From Planctomycetota bacterium (GTDB lineage: Bacteria; Planctomycetota; B15-G4): 64,000 nt of DNA. The stretch is taken from positions 372,001 through 436,000 of the forward strand of contig BQJR01000001.1 of the NCBI GenBank assembly GCA_021604805.1. Reading direction: 5' to 3'. Below are positions 9,182-18,500 of the stretch, in pieces. The notes under the pieces were generated by a model. It was not told the DNA's origin. It saw only the letters and a list, made by a program, of their open reading frames with translations, and made no database searches. Made by a program: the position numbers and the translations under genes. The first letter of the stretch is position 1. Every line of letters starts with the position of its first letter.

Positions 9182-10515
9182 GCCGACTGAAACTCATCGC
9201 AGCGGTGGTGACGGTTTGCACTGGCTGCGGTGAGTTCAGCGGCACGCCGCGCGAAGAACGCGCGCGCGTCGTCGAGTTGACGCAGGCTGTGCTGGCTGTC
9301 ACGCCAGAGCTGCACGAACTCGGGCTCTCTCTCACGCAGGTGGGCGACCTCGACGGCAATGGTGTGGGCGATGTCGCCCTGGGCGGTGACCTCGTGCCGT
9401 TCTCCCTCAAGGCACCCGCCCGCCCTGAGCTGCCGCACTGGCTGTTACTACTCAGTGACGATCCCGACGCGCCGATCAAGTCGGTGCGCGTCATCGAGAA
9501 AGCGGCCGAGGGGCGCGGCGCTCACTTCGAGCTGCGCGATGCAGGGAGAGTCACCTTCCGAAGCTTCGAGGCCACAGCGACCCCAGAGCTCGGTCAGCTC
9601 GTTGGCGTAGATGCTCAAGGCCGCTTGCTCTTCGTGCACATCAACGAGCGCGGTGAGTTGCTGAATGTCGTCGCGCAGCAGGTGGTCTGCGAGCATCCCG
9701 AACTGCGTCTCGAGAACTGGCGGCTGCTCTCTCCTGCCGTGATTCCCGATCGGAACGGCAACGGGATCCCCGAAGTGATCGACGAGATTCCGTTCACGTC
9801 TGAAACTGGTGAGCGCATTCGCCATTGGAGTCTCGTCCTTCCGGGGTCCGACTCTGACGCAGCGGTGGTGACAGTGCTCGAACTCCCCGACGGCTTTCAC
9901 AACTACGAAATCGACGCGCTGCAACCCGTCGCCCACGACGCCGCGACAGGGCGGCTGCGCTTCCTTGCAGTGATCGTCCCCAAACTGCCCGCCGATCCCA
10001 ACTACGGAGCGACCGGCCCGCGTTCACTCGTCGCCTTCGAACTTGAGCTCGATGGCACGCTGAGCGAGCCGGTCACGATCGCCGAAGATCTCGGCGCTCT
10101 GATGGGCGGCGGCGACGATGTGTTCGCGAGCTTTCAGTTCCTCGAGACCTCCCTGGCCGCGCTCGAGGGTGGTGGCCGACTGCACCTGATCCCGGACTGG
10201 TGGCCACTTGGACCAAGTCGGTTCCCTCCCGGTCTCTACGGCGGCCTCTTCCCTGATCCGGGTCCGCGTGAGTACGGTCACCGGCTGCTCGGTCTTGATT
10301 GGGACGAAGAGTCCGCCACCGCGCGCGATCCATCGACGCTTGCATTCATCGACTGGCGCGCGCCCGACAGCTTCCTCAATGCTGTCGCGATCGAAGCACG
10401 CGACGCTGAGGGAGTGACGCGACGCACGCGCCGTGTGCTGGCGTCGGGACTTCCCGGTCACCCGAAAGGCGAGCCTGGAGTGCTCGCCGAGATATGCTTC
10501 GAGTCCGCGCCATGA
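9178..10515 (+). CDS. Secreted FG-GAP-like lipoprotein of unknown function
   Basis: The GTG start overlaps the stop of the preceding giant gene (GTGA). The 445-residue product has a signal ending in VTVCTGC, so C17 (or C14) may be lipidated; the lipobox is imperfect. Two Asp-rich calcium-loop motifs resembling FG-GAP/VCBS repeats are visible, GDLDGNGVGDVALGG near residue 57 and PDRNGNGIPEVID near 190. Further blocks (LPDGFHNYEIDAL, DDVFASFQFLE) look like degenerate propeller blades. No catalytic motif is seen. Its position between the two Kelch copies suggests a surface complex, but that is inference. Confidence 0.7.
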   Translation: MSRLKLIAAVVTVCTGCGEFSGTPREERARVVELTQAVLAVTPELHELGLSLTQVGDLDGNGVGDVALGGDLVPFSLKAPARPELPHWLLLLSDDPDAPIKSVRVIEKAAEGRGAHFELRDAGRVTFRSFEATATPELGQLVGVDAQGRLLFVHINERGELLNVVAQQVVCEHPELRLENWRLLSPAVIPDRNGNGIPEVIDEIPFTSETGERIRHWSLVLPGSDSDAAVVTVLELPDGFHNYEIDALQPVAHDAATGRLRFLAVIVPKLPADPNYGATGPRSLVAFELELDGTLSEPVTIAEDLGALMGGGDDVFASFQFLETSLAALEGGGRLHLIPDWWPLGPSRFPPGLYGGLFPDPGPREYGHRLLGLDWDEESATARDPSTLAFIDWRAPDSFLNAVAIEARDAEGVTRRTRRVLASGLPGHPKGEPGVLAEICFESAP

Positions 10516-10564
10516 CGCCTTCGTCGCCAGTCAATCGTCACGACCAACGCAATGGGAGCCCGTC

Positions 10565-11707
10565 GTGTTGAACCTCCGCCTCGCCGTCTCGCTCTTAGTC
10601 CTGTTGAGCGCCACCGCCAGCGCTCAGTCGTCGCGCGGGGTGTCGAGCCGTGAGCGCGTCACGCGACCTGCCCCCCCGCTCGCGTGCTGCAGCACCGCCG
10701 CGCCACTCACGGCGTCACCGTCGCTCGGACCCAGCGCCCCCACCGGCGCACCGTGGACGCTCGCCGACTTGCGCACGCTGATCCCGCTTCCCGGCGATGG
10801 CAACTGGTCCGCGCTCGCGCCGATGACGCGCGACCTCGGCGAAGTCTCGGCCGCGCTGATCGACAACAGAGTCTACGTGGTCGGGCGCGGGCATCCGCAA
10901 ACGCTGCGCTACGACCCGAGCACGAACACGTGGATCGAGTCGCTCACGTGGCGGCCCTTCCGCGGGCATCACCACGCCGTCGAAGTGTTCGACGGGAAGA
11001 TGTATCTGATCGGCGGGCGCCAGACGAACTCCGAGGGCAAGGTCCAGATCTACAACCCGGTCACGAACGGTTGGTCGCTCGGCGCGGACCTGCCGTGGAG
11101 CGGTGGCTCGGTGTCGACGGCGCTCATCGACGGCAAGATCTACGCGGCCGGCGGCATCGTCGACAACCTGTTCACCACGGATCGTTGCGCGGTCTACGAC
11201 CCGCTGCTCGACACGTGGACCGAACTCGCGCCCATGCCCGCGGGACGCAACCACACCGCCGCCGCCACCGACGGTGAGCGCTTCTGGATCTTCGGCGGAC
11301 GCGGCCCCGGCAGCGGCGACACCGACGTCGTCGCGAACGGCTACGACGACGTGCAGGTCTACGACCCGGTCACGAACAGCTGGCAGACGAGCGCGTCGTC
11401 CGGCTCACGCCTACGCCCGCTGCCGCAGTTCCGCGGCGGACTCGGCAAAGCCATCTACCGCCAGGGCGAGTTCTGGGTCATGGGTGGCGAGACGCTCAGC
11501 GGCCCCGGCGCCACGCCGCTCAAGGTCTACGGCCATGTCGACGTGTACGACCCCGAGCTCGGCATCTGGCGCAGCGCGGCCCCCATGCTCACGCCGCGTC
11601 ACGGCATCCATCCCGTGCGCATGAATGACGACTCGATCCTGGTTCCCGGCGGCGGCACCCAGGCCGGCGGCTCGCAGTCCACGGTCGTGGAGCGCTGGAC
11701 GCCCTGA
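10565..11707 (+). CDS. Secreted Kelch-repeat beta-propeller protein, paralogue of the C-terminus of the 4163-9181 protein
   Basis: Start chosen at GTG 10565, which follows GGGAG (10554-10558) at good spacing and is followed by a clean signal peptide (NLRLAVSLLVLLSATASA). A longer open frame upstream overlaps the preceding gene and lacks a signal. The product has 380 residues. After a Pro/Ser-rich spacer come five to six Kelch blades with GG and W/Y landmarks (YLIGGRQ, YAAGGI, WIFGGRG, WVMGGET, LVPGGG), each paired with a YDP...W strand. The blades align in order with the last 300 residues of the 1,672-residue neighbour, including matches such as DVVANGYDDVQVYDPVT to NVVANGFADIQCYDPVT. A recent duplication is likely. 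Ligand unknown. Confidence 0.85.
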   Translation: MLNLRLAVSLLVLLSATASAQSSRGVSSRERVTRPAPPLACCSTAAPLTASPSLGPSAPTGAPWTLADLRTLIPLPGDGNWSALAPMTRDLGEVSAALIDNRVYVVGRGHPQTLRYDPSTNTWIESLTWRPFRGHHHAVEVFDGKMYLIGGRQTNSEGKVQIYNPVTNGWSLGADLPWSGGSVSTALIDGKIYAAGGIVDNLFTTDRCAVYDPLLDTWTELAPMPAGRNHTAAATDGERFWIFGGRGPGSGDTDVVANGYDDVQVYDPVTNSWQTSASSGSRLRPLPQFRGGLGKAIYRQGEFWVMGGETLSGPGATPLKVYGHVDVYDPELGIWRSAAPMLTPRHGIHPVRMNDDSILVPGGGTQAGGSQSTVVERWTP

Positions 11708-11859
11708 GCGAGCGCCCTCTTGTGCGCGGCACGCACGTTGTCGCGTCGGGCCTACACGCTGCGAGTGGAGTCAGCGCAGCCCGTCTCACTGTGTTGCACG
11801 CTGGGGCTGTGGCAGCATGTCGGGCGAGAGTCGCTCAGCCATCGCCCCGGGAGATCCCC

Positions 11860-12240
11860 ATGTTCGACAAACTGCTCGCGCCCCAAACCGGTCGCGCCTA
11901 CATGGCGCTGCGCATCGTGTCCGGACTGCTCTTCGCCTACCACGGCGCGCAGAAAGTGTTCGGTGTCTTCGGCGGCACGACTCAGGAAGTGGGCACACAG
12001 ATGTGGGTCGGCGGTGTGATCGAACTCGCCGGCGGCTTGATGATCGCGCTCGGCATCGGCACGCGACTCGCGGCCTTCCTCGCCAGCGGCACGATGGCCG
12101 TGGCCTACTTCCAGTTCCATTGGAAGTTCCAGTTCGATGCGAACTTCTTCCCGGCCGCCAACGGCGGTGAGCTCGCGGTGCTCTACTGCTTCCTGTTCCT
12201 GTACATCGCGTGTCACGGCAACGGACGCGGGTCGAACTGA
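11860..12240 (+). CDS. DoxX family inner-membrane protein
   Basis: The ATG at 11860 follows GGGAG at suitable spacing. The 126-residue protein has the DoxX pattern: N-terminal LRIVSGLLFAYHGAQKVFG, then GGVIELAGGLMIALGIGTRLAAFLASG, and a final hydrophobic helix before a short polar tail, four membrane spans in all. DoxX/DoxD-like proteins are quinone-linked or redox-stress associated membrane proteins, and most members lack an assigned activity. The 3' end overlaps the convergent Rieske gene by 28 bases, so transcription collision or a shared end is likely. Confidence 0.88.
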   Translation: MFDKLLAPQTGRAYMALRIVSGLLFAYHGAQKVFGVFGGTTQEVGTQMWVGGVIELAGGLMIALGIGTRLAAFLASGTMAVAYFQFHWKFQFDANFFPAANGGELAVLYCFLFLYIACHGNGRGSN

Positions 12241-13175
12241 CTCAACCAGCGACGCATGCGCGCGATCGGTCCGTCGGCATCAGAGAGCAGCGGGTCGTTC
12301 AGGTAGCGCTTCTTGTCGAAGATCACGTAGTCCTCGCGCAGCCCGCGCAGGAAGTTGAACATCGCGAGACGCACGAGCGCGCTGTCCACGAAGGGGAGCT
12401 TGCTGCGCTTCACCCACGTGGCCACGGTGAACACGATGCGTTCGTCGTCGACCGGGGTGTTGGGGACGAAGTAGAGCATCTCGATCGGCAAGTCGCTGCG
12501 CATCACGAGGTGACCCGGTCCCACGAGTTCGAAACGCAGGACCACTTCGCGCGCGCGTGACGCCGGGCCGATCGAGTTGACCAGCTCGAAGCGCAACTGC
12601 TTGCGCTCGGCGTCCTCCTCCCAACCGCGCACTTCGGCCATGGTGCCGGGCGTGAGCGGGAAGGACTTGCCGTGCAGGATCGGGCCGTGCGCGACATCCA
12701 CGGCGTTCTCGCGCGGTTCGCGGATGTGCGCGCGCACGACTTCGCGATGGATCGGCCCGCGTTTCCAGTCGGCGCTGTTCATCTCGGGCACGTCGGGGAT
12801 CTCGAAGCCGGGCGCGGCGCCCGTGCTGTCGTGCCAGAACCAGACCGTGCCGTTGCGTTCGCGCACCGGATAAGCCTTCACGCGCGCATCGTTCGGGATC
12901 GTGTCGGTGAACGGGATCTGCGTGCACTGCCCCTCCGTGTCGTAGCGCCAGCCGTGGAAGCCGCAGCGCAGTTCGTCGCCGACCACTCGGCCGTCGGCGA
13001 AGTGCGCACCGAGATGACGACAGTGCGCGTCGAACACGTGCGCGCTGCCGCGTTCGGTGCGGAAGCCCACCAAAGGCTTGCCGAAGAAGCGGCCGGCCAC
13101 GAGGCGCCCACGCGCCAACTCGTGGCTGTAGCGGAAGCGGTACCAGCCCGCTGGGTACGGATGCGACGCGCTCAC
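12213..13175 (-). CDS. Rieske non-haem iron oxygenase, cholesterol 7-desaturase/KshA-like
   Basis: The 320-residue protein has a GTG start preceded by a near-ideal AGGAGGAG. The Rieske cluster ligands are C52, H54 (CRHLGAH), C71 and H74 (CGFHGW). The mononuclear iron site reads N157, D160, H163, H168 (ENAVDVAHGPILHG), matching the N-x2-D-x2-H-x4-H pattern of 3-ketosteroid 9-alpha-hydroxylase and DAF-36/Neverland enzymes. The N-terminus (YPAGWYRFRYSHEL) also resembles that group. It probably hydroxylates or desaturates a sterol or other polycyclic lipid and would need a separate ferredoxin and reductase, none of which is adjacent. The substrate is inference from family resemblance. Confidence 0.88.
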   Translation of the reverse strand: MSASHPYPAGWYRFRYSHELARGRLVAGRFFGKPLVGFRTERGSAHVFDAHCRHLGAHFADGRVVGDELRCGFHGWRYDTEGQCTQIPFTDTIPNDARVKAYPVRERNGTVWFWHDSTGAAPGFEIPDVPEMNSADWKRGPIHREVVRAHIREPRENAVDVAHGPILHGKSFPLTPGTMAEVRGWEEDAERKQLRFELVNSIGPASRAREVVLRFELVGPGHLVMRSDLPIEMLYFVPNTPVDDERIVFTVATWVKRSKLPFVDSALVRLAMFNFLRGLREDYVIFDKKRYLNDPLLSDADGPIARMRRWLSQFDPRPLP

Positions 13176-13309
13176 GAACTCCTCCTCCTAGGGAGCGCGC
13201 CTCGTGGGCGACGCCCGCAGGTGTTGGCGAGCGCAGCCTATCACGCTCCCCGCGAGCGCCGAGCGCGGGACGCTTGGTCCGTCGCCCTGCGCTTGCTAGC
13301 GTCGAACTC

Positions 13310-13864
13310 GTGTGGACCTGCTTGGCACTCGCCGACGAGATCTCGCGCCGCGACTTCGTGGTCACGGCTCCGCAACTCATCGTGCTGGCCGTCTCCGCGG
13401 CCGTCGCGATCGCTTGTGTGCTGTTCCACTACGAGGCCATGAACTGGTCGTCGTTGGTGGCTTTGCGACTCCCGTTGCCGCGTCGCCTGCGCATCGTCGT
13501 GCTCCTCGTGGTGATGATGATGGCGCACGTCGTCGAGGTCTGGTTCTTCGGGCTCACCTTCTGGTGGCTCGACCGCTGGCCCGAGCTCGGACACCTGCCG
13601 GGCACCTTCCACGAGGGTGCGCTCGACTTCGTCTACTACTCGGTCACGTGCTTCACGACCTTGGGCTTCGGCGACATCGTGCCCACGGGGGCGGTGCGCA
13701 TCCTCACGGGCTGCGAAGCGTTGGTGGGCCTCAGCTTGATCACCTGGTCGGCCTCCTTCGGCTTCCTGGAGATGCAGCGCGACTGGGGTGAGTTCCGCCG
13801 GCCGGGCTCCCTGCGCGACCGGTCGGAGAGCGCCCCCGCCGACGAGCCCCCCGCTCCCGACTGA
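13310..13864 (+). CDS. Two-pore-helix type potassium/ion channel protein
   Basis: The C-terminal half carries a channel pore: HEGALDFVYYSVTCFTTLGFGDIVPTG, with filter TTLGFGD close to the K+ filter TxGYGD/TxGFGD, followed by a hydrophobic span (LTGCEALVGLSLITWSASFG). Two or three further spans precede it (APQLIVLAVSAAVAIACVL, RIVVLLVVMMMAHVVEVWFFG). The tail after residue 160 is short and charged, with no RCK/TrkA-N domain. The start is uncertain: GTG 13310 gives 184 residues, a TTG at 13274 would add 12, and neither has a ribosome site. The gene is divergent from the Rieske gene. Confidence 0.82.
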   Translation: MWTCLALADEISRRDFVVTAPQLIVLAVSAAVAIACVLFHYEAMNWSSLVALRLPLPRRLRIVVLLVVMMMAHVVEVWFFGLTFWWLDRWPELGHLPGTFHEGALDFVYYSVTCFTTLGFGDIVPTGAVRILTGCEALVGLSLITWSASFGFLEMQRDWGEFRRPGSLRDRSESAPADEPPAPD

Positions 13865-14101
13865 GGGCGAGCAATCGTGGGCACTCTCGCGGATGGCCCG
13901 GTTCAATGGCTCTGTCGCGGGAGGACACGCAGGGCGCGCGTCCCGCCCCATCCTCTCCCTTTTGCGCTGCTTCGGCCGCTTCTGCGCGAGAGATCGAAGC
14001 TCGCCGAGCTCTCGAGGCTGTGTGACGCTGTAGGTTCAGTGTCGGCTCGGTTCGGCTCGCTGCCCGATCACCCCCTCCCTTCGCGCGGAGCAACCTCCAC
14101 C

Positions 14102-15190
14102 ATGATTTCCCCCCGCCCCCTTCGACTGTTCGCCGGCTTGATCGCCGCGAGCGCATGGCTCGCCCCCAGCAGTGCAGCGCAAGCCTGCCAGGACACCAAC
14201 GACACCTTCTGGAAGAACGACGTGCTCACGCAGGACTTCGTCGGGACGCAGAGCCCGTCGAGCGTGGCCATCGCGATCTGCAACACCGAAGCCGTGGGGA
14301 CGTCCTTCCGCGCGACGCCCGGCGCCCCGCCGCAGTACCTCAAGCAGGTCTCGGTGGGCTTCGCACACACCGCCGACCAGACCAACTTCGCCGCGCGCCT
14401 GAGCATGGAGATCTACTCCGGCACGATCACGTGGAGCCAGACCGCGGGCCCGATCCAGAGCATGGGCACGAAGGTCTTCGATCAGAAGGCCGACACGGGC
14501 GACGAGTTCGTCGTCACCTCCACGGGCATCAACACCTTCGACGTGCGGCAGTACAACTTGGTCCTCGACGGCGACTTCGTCGTGGCCTTCCGCATGCTCG
14601 AGAACATCAGCTTCCCCGGCTGCCCCGACGCGATCCCGGGCACGCCCGCGAACTTCATGACCGACAGCAACAACTCGTGCACGCCCGAGCTCAACGTGTT
14701 CGACGAGAAGTTCGCCGGCTGGATCGATCCCGCCACCTGGCAGTTCCAGTTCGGCTCACCGATCTGCCCGCAGTACTTCGGCGGCAACTTCGTGATCCGC
14801 GCCTGCACCACTGATGCCGGCAGCTGGACTGACCTCGGCAACGGGCTCGCCGGCAGCTTCGGCATCCCCAACCTCTCGGGCAGCGGTCCGCTCACCGAAG
14901 GCTCGCTCAACCCGCTGGTGCTCAGCGACACGCTGCCGATGTCGTCGACTTTCGTGTTCCTCGGTCTGTCGTCGATCTACCTGCCGCACAAGGGCGGCGT
15001 GATCGTGCCGTCGATCGACTTCTTCTTCATGAACCTGAAGTCCAACGCCTCGGGCGGCTGGAGCCTGGCCGCACCCTGGCCCGGTGGCCTACCCTCAGGC
15101 CTCGAGTTGTTCTGGCAGGTCTGGATCCCCGACCCGGCGGCCATCCTGGGCGTCTCCGCCTCGAACGCGGTGATGTCGATCACGCCGTAG
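14102..15190 (+). CDS. Secreted protein with C-terminal beta module shared with the giant mosaic protein
   Basis: The 362-residue product starts with a signal peptide (ISPRPLRLFAGLIAASAWLAPSSA). The N-terminal 230 residues, beginning ACQDTNDTFWKND, form an unrecognised all-beta domain with several cysteines (CQ, IC, GC, SC, IC, AC) that may pair outside the cell. The last ~110 residues (GSFGIPNLSGSGPLTEGS ... ASNAVMSITP) follow the same residue pattern as residues 25-160 of the 1,672-residue protein at 4163. I do not recognise a catalytic motif. A longer upstream reading is open but has no signal peptide, so the ATG at 14102 is preferred. A strong hairpin follows the gene. Confidence 0.78.
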   Translation: MISPRPLRLFAGLIAASAWLAPSSAAQACQDTNDTFWKNDVLTQDFVGTQSPSSVAIAICNTEAVGTSFRATPGAPPQYLKQVSVGFAHTADQTNFAARLSMEIYSGTITWSQTAGPIQSMGTKVFDQKADTGDEFVVTSTGINTFDVRQYNLVLDGDFVVAFRMLENISFPGCPDAIPGTPANFMTDSNNSCTPELNVFDEKFAGWIDPATWQFQFGSPICPQYFGGNFVIRACTTDAGSWTDLGNGLAGSFGIPNLSGSGPLTEGSLNPLVLSDTLPMSSTFVFLGLSSIYLPHKGGVIVPSIDFFFMNLKSNASGGWSLAAPWPGGLPSGLELFWQVWIPDPAAILGVSASNAVMSITP

Positions 15191-15216
15191 AGGCCCGCCG
15201 AGTTAGGCGCCGCGGA

Positions 15217-15250
15217 TGAACGGCACACACCGCTGAACAACGGCACACAC
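15217..15250 (+). repeat. Short tandem direct repeat
   Basis: TGAACGGCACACAC (15217-15230) is repeated as TGAACAACGGCACACAC (15234-15250), three bases apart, between the stop of the preceding gene and a terminator-like hairpin. The second copy has an extra CAA. It might be a binding site pair or a slipped duplication; nothing else in the sequence indicates a role. Confidence 0.5.
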
Positions 15251-15288
15251 GCGAGGGCGCGGCGAGCACGACTCGTCCGCGCCCTCGC
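15251..15288 (+). terminator. Strong hairpin terminator after the 14102-15190 gene
   Basis: GCGAGGGCGCGG (15251-15262) pairs perfectly with CCGCGCCCTCGC (15277-15288). An inner CGAG/CTCG stem (15263-15266 with 15272-15275) closes a five-base loop, with one bulged T. It lies 60 bases past the stop. Only a weak pyrimidine run follows, so it may act with Rho or as an mRNA 3' end rather than as a classic intrinsic terminator. Confidence 0.6.
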
Positions 15289-15529
15289 TGTGTTCCTGCC
15301 TCATGTGAAACGCCAGAGCGCGACGGCGAGTCTCACCATGTGGAATGCATGTTCATTTAACGCGCCGTTCAGGCCATCCCGAGGATCCATCTCTGATAAC
15401 CGCTCGTCAGGGAGTGAAAGTTTGATACACAATTGATTCAGGAGCGTAGCGGATTGGGAACCGCCTACCTGTGGCTGGCCGACTAGGCCACTGCGCGCTC
15501 ACCGAATCCACCGCATCGAGGGACATCGA
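15289..15529. other. AT-richer leader/intergenic DNA before the FG-GAP gene
   Basis: This stretch is visibly poorer in G+C than the flanks (for example ATGCATGTTCATTTAA near 15343-15360 and GAAAGTTTGATACACAATTG near 15415-15435). The shift in composition begins here and continues through the next gene. No convincing gene or RNA was seen. GATACA at 15424-15429 is -10-like, but no matched -35 was found. Confidence 0.4.
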
Positions 15530-18500
15530 ATGCGTTCTACCAAGCTTAGTTACATCGTATTGCTGGCCGCGTTCACTATCGCGCCATCGAAGATCGTCGC
15601 ACAAAGCAGTCCAATTCTTGAGCTAGCTACAGTGGGCTCTGGGGTGACTGACATCGCTGATTCCAATCTGGACGTCGCCACGCGTTTCACTTACGAGGCT
15701 GATGCAGCTGACTTGGATGCCGACGGCGACAGTGACCTGCTATGGGGCAATATGGCGATCCTGGCAGATGGTTCCGGGGGCTGGGCCTACTCCCTGATAG
15801 AGGGGTCCCAGGGGCTGCAGCTCCTCTGGAATCGCACTGACGACTCCATCTGCGAGCCAGGGACGTTGTGCGATCCGTGTGCAGCCCCATCACCAGCTCT
15901 TTATGAGCTGGCACCCGCAACCTTCTTCGAAGCAGAGGCAGGCACGATCAGCTGGATCAATAACGAGGCCCCGTCCGTTCGCGACACAGAAGTTGGGGAC
16001 GTCGACGATGATGGCGTGGTCGACATCTATGTCTCGGCAGGCATCGGAGTCGACCCCGATGACATCGAGGATGTCTGGACTTCTGACGAATCCGCACTCA
16101 CTCAGAACCGAATCCTCATGGGCAATGTAACTTCACTCTCATGCGGTGAATCGCGAACTTGGACGGACGATTCTTTTGGCGCGGACCAAGCCCTTGGTGG
16201 AACCGCGAGCAACGCGGATCGCCTTCCGCTCTCAAGCGTGAACTCTTGCGGCGTCGCGATGCACGATCTTGACAACGACGGAGATCTCGACATCGTCGTA
16301 GGGAACTACGGCCCCGAGTTCACGGCGGCTGTCAACACCGTACTGCTCAATGACGGCACCGGTCACTTTAGCGTGATGTCGAACCCTTTTAGCGCCAAGC
16401 CGAATGGAGGTGCATCTGCTGATGTAGAGATCGGCGATATTGACGGCGACACCCACTTGGACATCGTAGTGGCCAACGCTAACCCCTACAGGCATCACGT
16501 CGTAGACTCGGGCTACTCTCTAGTGGATGCGCTTGCAGCCCCTCATCGAAATGAAGTTTGGGTCTCACGCCTCGGTGAGACCCCCCCCGTGTTCGGTTGG
16601 ACGCTGTTGCCAGTAGCGGACCTCCCTGATCCACCCGGTCAACCGTCAGTCTCCCTAGACCCACCATACAACGATCATGGATTCTGGAACGACACCCGAT
16701 CTGTTTCGTTGTCCGACATTGATCTGGATGGAGATCTCGACATTGCGTTCGCTAACAACGGGTGGGCAGAGTCACGACCCGATTTTCGGATCCATCCGCG
16801 CAGCGAACTTCCCGGCCAGGCTTCTCAGTTGCTACTCAATATGGGCAACCTCCAAACGCACTACAACGGTGGGAGCGGGGCGGCTACCGGCTACGGCTTG
16901 AACGAGTACCTCGATGTTTCCTATGCAATTCCCTATGGGTTACATGCAGGGCCGGCTGCACTGTTCCTGCGCTGGCGTGCACTCCTCGACCTCGAATTCA
17001 CACCTGCGGGGGCCTCTGCAGCAGATATCGATGAGTACTACGAAGCTTCTCCTTCACGCTCTGACCCCACCCCCGACGATTACCCCGACCTTGCAGTCGC
17101 TGCAGGCCCTATGGCGCGCAACAGCGTGCTCGTCAATAACGCCGATTGGCAGATGGTGTCCTCCGGTCTGGGTGCCCTTACCAAGGGACGGTTCTACCGT
17201 GGCGAATGGAGGATCGATTCCTCTGCCGGCCCTTTCCCGAGTGCTTTCGACCCACCTCTCCCAAATGTGAGTGATGAACTCAGTACGAGCGGCCCACTGG
17301 GCTTCAACCGGAACGTCACTCTCTATACACACGACATCGATTGGGCCGATCTGGACGGCGATGGGCGCCTTGATCTCTTCACTGCTGACGGTGACTCACG
17401 CCGCGGCGAGGTCAACAGCCTTTATCTCTATCGCGGGCACACCGCCGGCTTCCGCTGGTCAGGGCCTTCAGATGAGGGGGCACTGCTTCCTTTTCGAAAC
17501 TCAGTGCTTGCCTACGGAATCAGCACCGGAGATCTTGAAGGTGACGGTGATCTCGATGTTGTCTTGGCTGGTGTCCCAACAGCGCTCATTTACCAGAACC
17601 AGCGCATTGGCCAGGTGGGTGACGGACCAGTGTTTGAAGAAGCCACCTTCACTGAACGGTCTGGTCTGCTGCCGTTTACGAGTCAAAATTCACTCTTTGC
17701 GCCGCTCCTGACTGAATCCGTTGTCCTCTTTGATGCGGACGGAGACGGCGATCAGGACATGATCATCGGCGGCTATCCAGCTTATGCGGACAACGGGATC
17801 CCCCACCACTCCAAGAATGAAGCGCTCCACTGGTATTACCCCAACGACGATTATTACTCCCCACTCGACGCTCCGGTCGGAAGTGGAAGCTCAGTCGCAC
17901 CGCAAACACATCACTATTTGATCCAGGGTATGTCTGGGGAGTTTTCCGACGTCACCTTGGATGATGACGGTGGCACTCCATGGCTCGACCTGGGCGATCG
18001 GATTCACAATACGATTCCGGACCGCCTTCGGGCAGGCGACCTGGACAACGATGGACACGAGGATGTCGTCGTTGGCTACCGACTCGTCGACGAGATTCTC
18101 TATCCACATATGTTCGCTGGAAGCACCTTCGACATCGAAGAGATCGACCCCGCTGACTGGCAGCTTGCAATCGGACTCTGGTTCAATGACGGGCTCGGCC
18201 ACCTCGTTGATCGCACAATCGACGCACTTGGTGCGTGGAACGACACATCTCCGCCGGATCCCGATGACCTTTGGAATCAGGTTCGCGAAGACCGTTATGA
18301 GGGGATCGCGATCGTAGATGTAGAGGGTGACGGGGATCTTGACCTCGTCATGGGTGGCCATTCGAATGCTGGCGGATCAGGTGAGAACCGTTGGTTCATT
18401 AACATGGGCGGTGCCCAGAAAGACATCGGCGGGGCATACAACTGGCACACAGGGCAGTTTCAGATTGCCGGCCTGGAGGGAGGGGCGCTCGAAGACTGGG

